A stretch of 64,000 nt of DNA from Posidonia oceanica (Eukaryota; Streptophyta; Magnoliopsida; Alismatales; Posidoniaceae): positions 146,951,501-147,015,500 of the forward strand of contig JAZBRS010000026.1 of the NCBI GenBank assembly GCA_037176725.1, given 5' to 3'. Under the pieces are notes generated by a model. That model did not search any database and was not told the DNA's origin. It saw only the letters and a list, made by a program, of their open reading frames with translations. Positions 11,371 to 21,473 of this stretch are shown here, one piece after another. Positions within the stretch are counted from its first letter, which is position 1; each line of letters begins with the position of its first letter. The position numbers and the translations under genes were made by a program.

Positions 11371-11991
11371 GCGTTGTTTGAGAAGATCCAGCGACCCGAT
11401 CAAAAGATATGCTAGCTTCAAGGCAGAGGGGCCAGAACAGGGGAGAAGAATGGATCTAGGTGTAAGGGAGGTCCTAGGGGTGTGTAAAACAGGTCCTCCC
11501 ATGTAAATGGGAGCTAAATATGCTTAAGTGTGTGCAAGAATGCTAAATGCAAAGATGCATGGGTGCAAATGCATGCAGGAATGCAAGAAAGGGCCTAAGA
11601 ATGACTTTTCAGAAAACTTAGGAACCTAGCTGATGTTGCTGATGATGTTAGACTAGCATGCAATGCATGATGCTATGCATGGAGAGATGCTGTGCTGGTG
11701 CATGAGCGGATGCTAGTGCTGGTGCTTGCTATGCTGCTAGTGCTAATGTTGATGCTGGTGCAGTGTGGTGTGATGCATGCTGAAGCGAGGGGAAGCAGAA
11801 AGTGCAAGCAGAAAGGGTGATGATGCAATGCGACAAGTTGGCTGCTTGTCCAAGCTTGCGCAACAGGGGCTCCGGAAGGACCAATGCGCTTGCCGCTCGG
11901 GCAAGTTGGCTGCTAGTCCGGAGGAGGCCAAAGGCCCTTGTCTATTTGGGACAAGTGAAAATGAGCAGGAGCTCGCGAGGTCACGAGAAAG
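11371..11991. other. Palindrome spacer, repeat-rich, no gene
   Basis: Contains GATGCTG- and GCATG-rich sequence. The block 11643-11730 is repeated at about 12690-12780 (words GACTAGCATGCAATGCATG and GTGCTGGTGCATGAGCGGATG). The words CCTAAGAATGACTTTTCAG at about 11595 recur at 16312. I see no credible coding sequence. Confidence 0.55.
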
Positions 11992-12467
11992 GGATAATCA
12001 GGAGAGAGAGAGAGAGGAGAGAGAAAAGAATAATCCAAGAGAGAGAAAATGATAATTTGGTGAAATAAAGGGGTTAGGGGTGTAGAAAAGAGGTGAAATT
12101 TGGGAAGTGTGTAGCCTAGCGTCTCTAGTGTTGGACCTAGGGTTTGGGTTTGGTTTTGAGAAAGTTTTGAAGGGTTTTGAGGTGTAGAAAAAGGGTAGTT
12201 TTACCTAGATTTTCTAGGGTTTTTGGGAGTGGTTTTGGTTTGAAATTTTGAGGATTTTTTGGTGGGTTTACTAAGTTGGGAAGGGTGAGTTTTCCTATGA
12301 TTTTTGGATAGTTTTTGGGCTTGGGAAAGAGGTGTGATTCTAGGTCAAGTTTGGGTTAGTTTTGAAGAAAAGGATGAAAAGGAATGTTTAGGTTTGGACC
12401 TAGATTTGGATCCAGAAGTCACTAGAGGATTCCAATTGATTCAGCCTGTCAAAATGGGGTGTCAACA
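11992..12467 (-). mobile_element. Truncated Tat LTR (terminal 0.48 kb)
   Basis: On the minus strand this starts with the LTR terminus TGTTGACACCCC at 12467 and matches the terminal part of the right palindrome arm (16155 downwards). Similarity stops at about 11992, near GGATAATCAGGAGAG. It is preceded on its own strand by a polypurine tract (12468-12481). Confidence 0.75.
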
Positions 12468-12481
12468 GATGCCCCTCCCTG
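12468..12481 (-). promoter_or_regulatory. Polypurine tract next to truncated Tat LTR
   Basis: The minus strand reads CAGGGAGGGGCATC immediately before the LTR terminus TGTTGACA. This is the position and composition of a plus-strand priming polypurine tract, so the LTR at 12467 is a 3' LTR of a minus-strand element. Confidence 0.65.
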
Positions 12482-13060
12482 AGCGAGGTCAAGCGAAGCG
12501 AGGCTGCTGCTCAGGGTTGACAAGACACCCCATCTGACCGTCAGGAGCAGAAGATTGCTATTGGCGTGAGTTACTTATTCGGCGGATGCACCGAAAGTCG
12601 TAGCTCGTTGCCGCAATGCAAAGTGCAGGTGCAGATGGATGAGATGCGATGAAGTTAGTAAAAGTTAGTACAGATGTTGATGATGATGCTGATGATACCG
12701 ATGATGTTAGACTAGCATGCAATGCATGATGCTATGCATGGAAAGATGCTGTGCTGGTGCATGAGCGGATGCTGGTGCTTAGACAGTTTTTTAAGTTTTT
12801 CATGCAATTTAATAAGATTTAAATTCAGATTTAAATGAATGTTAAACGAAGGCAGGACTGAAATGTAATAAGCTAAAAATAGGGACCAAAAATGCAATTT
12901 ATGGTAAAGTTTGCTAACAAAGAGAAAAATAATTGCACAGTAAAGACGCAGCGGCCATGACACTGTAGTAGAAGCTACCAGTGGCCATGGACGCAGGAAA
13001 ACGGGGGCTGACGCAGCGCAGAGGGGCGGGCGAGCTTCATCGGAGGTAGGCGGACCTCGG
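12468..13060 (-). mobile_element. Tat 3' internal fragment, first copy
   Basis: Two blocks recur downstream in direct orientation: 12468-12623 matches 16156-16311 (156 bp each) and 12781-13060 matches 17058-17337 (280 bp each). In the second copy they are separated by a 90-bp repeat array, here by only about 160 bp. This is the untranslated 3' part of minus-strand Tat elements next to the polypurine tract. Confidence 0.65.
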
Positions 13061-13802
13061 AGCAGCGTCGACATGGCTTGGTGCTGCCTGGAGTAGGCCA
13101 GAGAGGCCGGAGGAGGCTGCAGACCTGCTCGGAGGTGAAGCAGGTGATCGACGCATCGTCGTCGCGGTCTGAGGCCACCGGAGAGTTCCTGGGAACTAGG
13201 CAGACCTCGGGCGATGGTTGGAAGCCGGTTCTGCTCACTAGCGTGTCGAGACGAGCATCGAGCTTGTCGGAGAAGACGGGTCAGCGGCGGAGCTAACCCG
13301 ACGAGGGAGAAGGGGAAATCCTGATCTAAAGGCTGGAAAAGCATGAGAGGAGGAAAACTAGTCTAGGGGAGAAGAATGGCACCTGTTTCGCGAGCTGGAT
13401 CGTCCCCCCGACGTCAGGTGGTTCAGAGCGTGCCTGCGGAGGTCGTCCGGAGGTTGCAGACGTCGTCGTCGGCCCGGAAGCATCGGGATCTGCTCGGTGA
13501 TGCACTCTGGAGCTTCCTGGATGTCCGGAGTGAAGCTTCGTAGCTCGGAGAGGAGTTTTGCTTCTGTGGGTGCTCTGTGGACAGCAGTAGGTGGAGGTGG
13601 GTGTCCTCTGCTTTTGGGACCAAATGGAGGGCTCCGGCGACTTGCTGGAGGGTTCGTGAGTGTGTTTGGGTGTTCAGGCGGGCCGGTGGAGGCCTGGAGA
13701 GGGAGATGGGGTTGTTGGGTGATTTCTGGTGGAATTAGGCAGAAGTGTTTGGAGTGGAGATCTTTGGTTGTGGGGAGAGAGAAGGCAAATGGTTTGGGGG
13801 TC
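13061..13802. other. GC-rich spacer between repeat copies, no gene seen
   Basis: GC-rich and purine/pyrimidine-skewed sequence with small overlapping open frames on both strands. No recognised domain. It lies between the 3' internal fragment and the right arm of the palindrome. Confidence 0.4.
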
Positions 13803-16155
13803 TGGAAGGTGGAGTTTAGGTGAGTCTCTGGGTGGAGTTTGGAGGGATTCTGTGAACGGAAAAGGGGGGAATTCTGGAAAGTGGAGGTGTTGGGTTCTGG
13901 CTGAAGAAATGGATGAATGGAAGGTGGATTCAGAGTGGTTTGGGCTACTGAATGGATGGCTGGAAAGGTGGTTGTCTGGGCGGATTTAGGGAGGAAATTG
14001 GAGGGATTCTACTGGGTGTTGGGTGCTCTGAGACGGATGAAAAAGAAGAGGAAGAAGAATGCTGAATTGCAGTGGAAGATGAGGGGATTTTGGGTGCTAG
14101 ACGCTCTGGATTTTCTTGCTCTCTCTCGAACGATCCAAAGGGCAGTGAAGGAGGAAGAGGTGCGAGGCTTTATCAGCTGCTGAAGACTGGAGGCGCGCTG
14201 GGGATTTCAAATCCTCCACCAGCGGGAGCAGCAGCTTGCAGGGAGAAAGACGACCGGAGGTGACGGCATTAATTGCCCCCAGGAGACCTGCTGAGATGCT
14301 GAGAGAGGAGGAGTGAGCAAGACACTGAGGTGATCGGGAGGGAAGATTGAAATCAAAATTTGAAGAGAAAGAGGGAGACTGGTGGCACGGGAGAAGAAGA
14401 ACTGTGGAGGAAGAAGAAGAAGAAGGAGGTAAGAAGGCTGAAGGGCGTGGGCCAGGCCCTGCTGCGCGTGGAGAAAAAGAAAAAAAATTAATAAAAGAAA
14501 GAAAGAAAGAAAGAAGGGAAGAGAGAGAGGTGGAATGGGCTGGACCGGGCTCGAGAAAAAAAGGAAAGAAAAATACTAAGAAAGGAAGAAAGGAAGAAAG
14601 GGAAAGAAGAAGGGAAAGAAGAAGGAAATAAAAATAAATAGAAATAAAATAAAAATAGAAAAGGATGATAAAAGTTTTTAGAATAGTTGTATTTTAAGTT
14701 AGGACTTTTATTAAGTTTTTTAATGATTGTTTTTGGTTAGTTAATTAGGATTAAAGAGTTTTAGTTTTGATTAGGGTTTTTAGGGTTTTCTTTTCTTTAA
14801 ATTGTTTTTGATTTTGTTTAAATGTTTGTTAAGTTTTTTAAATTGTTTTTTAATCATGTTTTTCTTGTTAAGTATTTGGGATTTTGATTAGGGTTTTTTT
14901 TAAAGATTGTTTTTGATTATTTAGGATAAGTTTTAGCTTTTGATTTTAATCTTTTAAGGTTTTGTTTAAGTCTTGTTTTAATTTTGTTTGTTGAATTCTC
15001 TTAATTTATTATTATTTTTTATTATTATTTTTTAGTTAGATTTTCTTGCTAAGTTTTTTAATTAAGTGTTTTTAGATTTTTGATCGTTTGTTTTTTTCTT
15101 TTTAATTAAGTTTTCAAATTGTTTCTTTTTAGGATTGTTAAGTTAAGTTTTTTCCTTAATTACTTGCCTTAGCATTTTTAATTGTTCTCTTTCTTTTTAG
15201 GATTTGTTTTTTGATTGTTTTTAGTAGGGTTTTTACTTTTGCTTGTTTTGATTATATTTTGGTTTTTTCCTTGATTTTATAGAATTTTCTTTTTATTAGT
15301 TTTGCATTTTTTAAGTTGCACTCTTAGTTTTCAATTTTAGTTAGCTTTAGTTAGGTTTGGTTTTTAATTGTTTGTTCAATGTTTTTAATTATTTTTCTTG
15401 GGGTTTCAATTTGTTTTTCTTTTGTTTTAGAGTTTTAAAGGTTTTTAAGAGTTTTTTGAAGATTTAGTAGAAGAGAGGAAAAGAAAAGAAAAAGGAAGAA
15501 GAAAGAGGAGAAATGAAGGAGTGGAGAAGAAAGAGAGTAGTTGAAGGAAAATAAATATTGGAAAATCAAGAAATAAGCTAAAAATAAAAATAAAAATAGA
15601 AATAAGATTCAGAAGAGATAGATGCACAAGGTAGGCCCACAGCCAGGCAAGGAGAAGAGAGAGAAGGGGGTGAAAAGAAGGAGGATAATCAGGAGAGAGA
15701 GAGGAGAGAGAAAAGAATAATCCAAGAGAGTGAAAAGGATAATTTGGTGAAATGAAGGGGTTACGGGTGTAGAAAAGAGGTGAAGTTTGGGGAGTGTGTA
15801 GCCTAGCGTCTCTAGTGTTCGACCTAGGGTTTGGGTTTGGTTTTGGGAAAGTTTTGGAAGGGTTTTGAGGTGTAGAAAAAGGGTAGTTTTACCTAGGTTT
15901 TCTAGGATTTTTGGGAGTGGTTTTGGTTTGAAATTTTGAGGGTTTTTTGGTGGATTTACTAAGTTGGGAAGGGTGAGTTTTCCTATGATTTTTGGGTAGT
16001 TTTTGGGCTTGGGAAGGAGGTGTGATTCTAGGTCAAGTTTGGGTTAGTTTTGAAGAAAAGGATGAAAAGGAATGTTTAGGTTTGGACCTAGATTTGGATC
16101 CAGAAGTCACCAGAGGATTCCAATTGATTCAGCCTGTCAAAATGGGGTGTCAACA
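13803..16155 (-). mobile_element. Tat LTR, right arm of large inverted repeat
   Basis: On the minus strand this begins TGTTGACACCCCATTTTGAC at 16155 and continues to about 13803, mirroring the left arm. It is preceded on its own strand by a polypurine tract (16156-16169), which makes it the 3' LTR of a minus-strand Tat element, truncated at 13803. Confidence 0.75.
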
Positions 16156-16169
16156 GATGCCCCTCCCTG
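16156..16169 (-). promoter_or_regulatory. Polypurine tract next to right-arm LTR
   Basis: The minus strand reads CAGGGAGGGGCATC directly before TGTTGACA, identical to the tract at 12468-12481. Confidence 0.65.
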
Positions 16170-16399
16170 AGCGAGGTCAAGCAAAGTGAGGCTGCTGCTC
16201 AGGGTTGACAAGACACCCCATCTGACCGTCGGGAGCAGAAGATTGCTATTGGCGTGAGTTACTTATTCGGCGGATGCACCGAAAGTCGTAGCTCGTTGCC
16301 GCAATGCAAAGCCTAAGAATGACTTTTCAGAAAACTTAGGAACCTATGTCCAAGTTTTGAAAAAGTGAGAACTAAATGCAAAGATTTTGAAAAGTTAGG

Positions 16400-17057
16400 G
16401 ACTTATATACAAGGTTTTTTAAAGCTGGAGGGTCTAAGTGCAATTTTGCAAAATTCAGGGTTTAAAATGCAATTTAATAAGATAAACATGCATTTGGATA
16501 AGTTTTGAAATCATGTGGAGGATTAACATGCAATTTTGAAACATGCAGGGGTTGAAATGCAATTTTATAAGCAAAAATGTGGTCTTAAATGGTCTGTGCA
16601 TGCAAACAGAGGACCTATGTGTAATTTTTAAATATGCAGGGTCTAAAATGCAATTTTATAAGCAAAAGTATGCATTTAAATGAGTTTTATAACATGTAGA
16701 AGACCTATGTGTAATTTTAAAACATGTAGGGTCTAAAATGCAATTTTATAAGTAAAAAAGTTAAAAAACAGATGCTGTGCATGCAGATGAATAACTTATG
16801 TGCAAAATTTAAAATGCATGGGGGAAATAATGTAATGCAGTAAGAAAAGATGAAAAATAAATGCATTGATTAACAGATCAGAGGACTAAAATGTAAATAA
16901 AGAAATGTGCAGGATTAAAAATGCAATTATTAAGGTAAAATTAGAATATTAAATGAGATTATTAACTAAACGACTGATATGCAAAAATAAGAAACTATAG
17001 GACTTCAACTAAAATAAACTTAAAAGGAAAACACAGCAGAAGGACTAACATGCAATT
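16400..17057. repeat. 90-bp degenerate tandem array
   Basis: The phrase AATGCAATTTTATAAG or close variants begins at about 16465, 16556, 16647 and 16737, spaced 90-91 bp. Further, more decayed copies extend towards 17057. It lies in the 3' internal region of the minus-strand Tat element, between the two blocks that are nearly adjacent at 12468-13060. Confidence 0.7.
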
Positions 17058-17337
17058 AGACAATTTTTTAAGTTTTTCATGCAATTTAATAAGATTTAAA
17101 TTCAGATTTAAATGAATGTTAAACGAAGGCAGGACTGGAATGTAATAAGCTAAAAACAGTAACCAAAAATGCAATTTATGGTAAAGTTTGCTAACAAAGA
17201 GAAAAATAATTGCACAGTAAAGACGCAGTGGCCATGAAACTGAAGCAGAAGCTACCAGTGGCCATGGACGCCAGAAAAGGGGGGCTGATGCGATGCAAAG
17301 GGGCGGGCGAGCTTCACCGGAGGTAGGCGGACCTCGG

Positions 17338-18021
17338 ATGCTGGGTTCTGAACCTGATGCAAGGGAGATGGGTAGACAATATGCTGTGCAGTGCGAGGTG
17401 CAGATTGTTGGTGCATTAGTTGCTGCGCAGGCGCGATGCTGGGCAGCGAGCCAGTGGGATACTGTGCTCCAACCAGTCTGAAGGACTGATCACCGGGAAA
17501 TGGAGTTGCATGCAGTGCATAGTGTTGTGCAGATGCAGGAGAAAGATGCAGCGCCCCCGTCACCGAAGCAGTGTGTAGCTGGGGCGATGGTCTAGGCGGG
17601 GGTGCAGTGTGTGCAAGAGCAAGTCGCAGAGGAACCTCAGGGGCAACCGGAACACAAGAAGGGCGAACCGATTGAGCCATACCCTGCAGTGTGTGGGCAA
17701 GCTCCATCAGGTGCCGATACCGCTCTTCAGGGGACCCGTGAGTGGGAACACTGAATTACAGAACCGGCCGGGAGGCAGACTCAAGAGATCGGGAACCTAT
17801 GGCAAAGGTCGCCACAGTAGAAGGGATGTCAGGAGCGACATATCCCATGGACGAAGGGGTCAGAGGCGCCTTCGGAGCGCGAGGGGCAGTCATCGAGACA
17901 GATTCGACGACCGGATCCGGAGGGACGCAAGTCTGCCAATGGCCCACAGCAAATTAGGGTGCCCCAGACACCTGAGGATGGAATCCTGGTGTCACAGAGG
18001 GCACAGAGCGAATGGAGCCTT
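17338..18021 (-). pseudogene. Tat gag, N-terminal part, inverted
   Basis: The minus strand reads a Pro/Ala/Gln-rich gag leader: PPDPVVESVS in 17947-17756, then MELAHTLQGMAQSV from 17707, then VGAQYPTGSLPSIAPAQQ. These match the N-terminal region of the second gag copy at 23910-22741. The same VGAQYPTGSL segment is repeated in the opposite direction at 18025-18164, where gag continues on the plus strand. The N-terminal half is therefore inverted relative to the C-terminal half. Confidence 0.65.
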
Positions 18022-18164
18022 CGAACTGGTTGGAGCACAGTATCCCACTGGCTCGTTGCCCAGCATCGCGCCTGCGCAGCAACTGATGCACCAACAATCT
18101 GCACCTCGCACTGCACAGCATATTGTCTACCCATCTCCCTTGCATCAGGTTCAGAACCCAGCAT
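17338..18164. repeat. Fold-back inside gag (140-bp arms)
   Basis: 17338-17477 and 18025-18164 are near-identical 140-bp inverted copies around a 547-bp centre. The left arm begins exactly where the 280-bp direct repeat ends (17337). Confidence 0.8.
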
Positions 18165-18973
18165 ACTTTCTTGCCTACACTGCACGCACGCACGGATACG
18201 CCGGCCATCCCGTTGCTCCACTAGGCGACGCTATGGTAGATCCGGAGGAGCACTTAGGTGCAATACACTCGGCGCATGTGATCCCTGCCCCTGCTGCCTC
18301 ACCCCTTATGGCAGCCAATCCAGACCCCATCAATAACAGGATGGACATTCTGGAGAAAGCACTACGTCTAGTGCAGGGCAAGGACCACCAGTCTTACCAG
18401 TTTTGCGACCTCTGTCTCTTTCCCGAGGCCGCACTCCTTTCGAAGTTCCGCATCCCAGTCTTCGATAAATACAATGGTAAAGGCTGCCCTATTTCGCATC
18501 TGAAAATGTATTGCGGGGACCTTGCTCAGCCTCAGGCTGATGAAATGTTCCATATCCTCCTGTTTCAGAAGAGTTTAATCGGACCCGTGCTCAAGTGGTT
18601 CACTTCCCTTGACATGGCTGTGGTTCGAACTTGGACTGATCTTTCTCAGGCCTTTCTTGAGCAGTATGCTTTCAACCTCGACTTGATCCTCAAGAGGGAG
18701 GATCTCGTTGCCATTCAGCAGAGGCCCCAAGAGCCATTCAGGGAGTATGTCGGTCACTGGCGCTCCTTAGCCGTCCAGGTCAAAGATAAACCCTCCGAGG
18801 AGGATTCTATCGAGATGATCATTAAAGGGGCGTTGCCAGCGATTGGGACTTTGCTTTGCATTCAGCACATCACTAGCCATGCATCGCTGATTAGGGCTGG
18901 CGTCCGCGTGGAATTCCTCCTTCAACTTTTGCAGCCCCAGTGCTCCCTGCACTGCTATCAGCAACTCCAGTAG
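18025..18973 (+). pseudogene. Tat gag, central and C-terminal part
   Basis: The plus strand encodes the retrotransposon gag core: DFD-type KYNGKGCPISHLKMYCGDL, then LLFQKSLIGPVLKWFTSLD, then TWTDLSQAFLEQYAFN, DLVAIQQRPQEPFREYVGHWR and DSIEMIIKGALP. This is the capsid-like region that forms the particle around element RNA. A homologous minus-strand copy lies at 22741-23262 and further down. After about 18910 the sequence leaves gag homology (a frameshift and then the minisatellite), so the zinc-knuckle end is missing. It is a fragment. Confidence 0.85.
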
Positions 18974-19000
18974 CCCCAGTGCTTTTTGGCATCGTTTTGC

Positions 19001-19360
19001 GTGCCCGCTCTGTCTTTGGCACTGTTTTACGTGCCTGCTTTGCTTTTGGCACGGTTTTGCGTGCCCGCTCTGTTTTCCGCACCCTTTCGCATGCCACTTC
19101 TGTTTTTTGCACCGGTTTGCGTGCTGGCTTTGTTTTTTGCACCGTTTTGCGTGCCGCTCTTGTTTCTTACACCGTTTCGCGTGCCGTTTCTGTTTCTTGT
19201 ACCGTTTTGCTTGCTGGCTTTGTTTTCTGCACCGTTTCGCGTGCCGCTCTTGTTTCTTGCACTGTTTTGCATGCTTGCTTTGTCTTTTGCACCGTTTTGC
19301 GTGTCGATCTTGTTTTTTGCACCGTTTCGCGTGCTGCTTCCGTTTCTCACTTTGTTTTGC
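19001..19360. repeat. Exact-period 30-bp minisatellite, 12 units
   Basis: Twelve consecutive units, each exactly 30 bp, begin at 19001, 19031, 19061 and so on to 19331. The consensus is close to GTGCCGCTCTTG followed by TTTCTTGCACCGTTTTGC. A partial unit precedes it (18976-19000) and decayed units follow. Because 30 is a multiple of three, several frames stay open on both strands with a 10-residue repeat. It lies between gag and an LTR end. Confidence 0.9.
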
Positions 19361-19440
19361 GTGTTTTATGCTGTTTTCTCTTGCATGTCGCCCGCATTGC
19401 TTGGTTTTACCACCGTTTTGCTTTTCTGCTTGCATTTGCA

Positions 19441-20022
19441 TATAGGGCAGTGATGCTTACTGCTTGGAGTTCTCACGAGCCAGGTTCCAACCGGTTCGGA
19501 ACATAGACAGCGTTGCTGAGCACTTAGACTGCACGTTTACTTCTCTGCATTGCATCCCACCACTTAAAGCACACCTTTGAGCATTCATTCAGGCATTCAT
19601 TGGCATTTAGGCATTCAAACCTGTATTTCCCTGCGTATGCGAGCGTAAGCCTAGAAAGACCGATTCTCAGGCGTGTCGGGGGTGCCTAACACCTTCCTCG
19701 CACGTAACAGGAGTCCTTGCCCTGTCTTTTGGCCCGCAATGACCATATTGCTCTTATCCTAGGCATAAGTCATATCATTTGCATTCATTTGCATTTGTTT
19801 TCTTTTGCATTACTTTGCATTGCACCTTTTGCTTGGTTTTGCGTGTTAATCCACGCATTTCCCCTGATTTTCCTTGTCTCCCGATAATAGACACGGTGGC
19901 GACTCTGAATTGTCTTATCTTCTTCTTTTCTTATCTTTTCTCCTCTGTTTCAAGTGTTTTCGAGTTGAGTCCTCCTCCTTGGACATAGCCGCTTATAGTG
20001 AGCCTGATTTCGATCAGTGCAC
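19441..20022 (+). mobile_element. Tat LTR 3' portion (R-U5-like)
   Basis: Shares a series of blocks with the solo LTR at 39960-42371: GGGCAGTGATGCTTACTGCTTGGAGTT, GTTGCTGAGCA, the block GTGTCGGGGGTGCCTAAC at about 19673, then GTAACAGGAGTCCTTGCC and GGTGGCGACTCTG at about 19890. The same block is in the minus-strand LTR at 26605-29469. The exact LTR end is not identified; I place it near 20022. Confidence 0.6.
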
Positions 20023-20174
20023 GTGAGCTTTTGGCAGTGTGCATGGACGATTTGAACACCAGGATTACTATAGGCGCTTTGGCACGATACTGGTTGAGCT
20101 TAGGCTGGGCTCGTGTATGGGTCAAGAACACCTGCACTGACAAAGTTAGTGAGGTCTCGAGGTATCACGAGCTT

Positions 20175-21473
20175 TCAGTTCTTCAAACGCGGGCGCTCAC
20201 CATCGCGGGGTTGCCATTCATAACCCAGGCCTTGAAAATCTCTTCTTTCTTCAGCTACGATCGGCTCAGCGATCCCTTGGCTGTGGCGCCCAAGTGGCGT
20301 TTCCTTCTCGTAGCCCCACCTGCGGCAGATGTTTTCGATCATCCGGGAGGGGTTGCAATGAACGGCCAGACAGCTGACGCGTTCAAGAATAGGGATAAAG
20401 TTAACCGGCTCAAACCGATTAACACGATACAAGGTGTCAGATGGCTTGGGATCAAATTGGACAGTCTACTGAGAAATAGAAGAGACCGCCTCGACCGGCT
20501 CTTTGTCAAAGTTTTCCGCCATGACGATGATGACATCATCGCCATAGCGGAACTTGATCATGCGGTGGAGGGTCGAGGGGATCACTTGATGCTTGTGCAA
20601 CCAAAGACGCCCAAGCAGGAAGTTAAAAGAAGGCTCCAAGTCGACGATGTAGAATTCTACATCGAAGACGATTGGGCCAATAGACATGGGAATAACCAGG
20701 ATCCCTAGAGAATCACGGTGCGTGTTGTCAAACGAGGTCATTCCCTTCACGGCTGGCGTGATGTCCTCGGCTTTGAATCCGAGCTTCAATGCTATGCGTA
20801 GGGGACAGACATTAAGGCCTGACCCGTTGTCAACCAGCGAGAGGGGAATGCGGTAACTTTGGAACTGCACCATGATGAATAGGGGCTGATTGTGGTTAGT
20901 CCCCGCTGGAGGCAGTTCATCGCTTGAGAAAGAGATGACCTGCGGCTCCGCGATCATACCCACCATATTTTCCAGAGTTGCAGGCTCGATGGACTGGGAC
21001 ACATGGGCGGCCTGGAACACGTGGAGAAAAGCTTCTCGGTGTTCACGGGAAGTGTGGATTAGGTCCCAAATGAAGATGCCAGCCTTGACTTTTTTTAGCT
21101 GGGCCGTAATGTCAGCTGTAGGCTGGTCTTTTTCAGGGGCAAGCGGAGTGGCTCTGGTGGTAGGTTCTGTAGAGGTGGGACCAGAAGGTTGGCCTGCAGG
21201 TGGTTGCTGGCTCACTGGTGGAGTGGGTTCTAGGCGGCTAGCCCTAGCTGCTGGGGCGGCTGGTCTGTACACCCTCCCCAACCACGTGACGTCCTCACAT
21301 ATTTCTGTGGCGTATTCATAAGGGACGTGGTGGGTATCCCTGGTCAGGTTGATAACCAGGGGAACACGACTCGAGAGGGGTCGCTGGGGCATTTGCTGGT
21401 TGGTGGGCGGATATGGGGTGCTACTAGGAAGGCTGTGTGGGATGTGGTTGGGGCCTGGCTTGCAGGCAAACAA
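20175..21473 (-). pseudogene. Tat aspartic protease region
   Basis: Minus strand, 21473-20466, then 20432-20175 in a second frame. The active-site region reads IPLSLVDNGSGLNVCPL, where the Asp of the retropepsin D-x-G is retained in an atypical D-N-G. It is followed by PIVFDVEFYIVD and FNFLLGRLWLH, matching the flap and ILGR-like element of plant gypsy proteases. The 20432-20175 part has GYEKETPLGRHSQGI and GLGYEW, usual just after protease in Tat polyproteins. It would cut the polyprotein. The frame breaks at 20466. Confidence 0.8.

Larger units (their letters stand above)
9018..16155. repeat. 7.1-kb inverted repeat (palindrome with 2.4-kb spacer)
   Basis: Arms 9018-11370 and 13803-16155 are each 2353 bp and nearly identical in opposite orientation. 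Both outer ends are the LTR terminus TGTTGACA. The arms lose similarity at the same internal point, just past GAGACTCACCT in left-arm sense. The spacer 11371-13802 contains another partial minus-strand LTR (11992-12467) and its flanks. Confidence 0.8.

Noticed and set aside
13061..14300. GC-rich open frames
   Set aside because: They overlap palindrome arms and LTR sequence and have no recognised motifs.
18767..19441. Long minus-strand frame with a Lys/His/Arg-rich 10-residue repeat
   Set aside because: It is a by-product of the 30-bp minisatellite, whose period is a multiple of three. No start context, neighbour or family supports a gene.
11371..20022. A prokaryote-like or novel defence system
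   Set aside because: All recognised parts are LTR retrotransposon pieces; nothing indicates a separate gene system.
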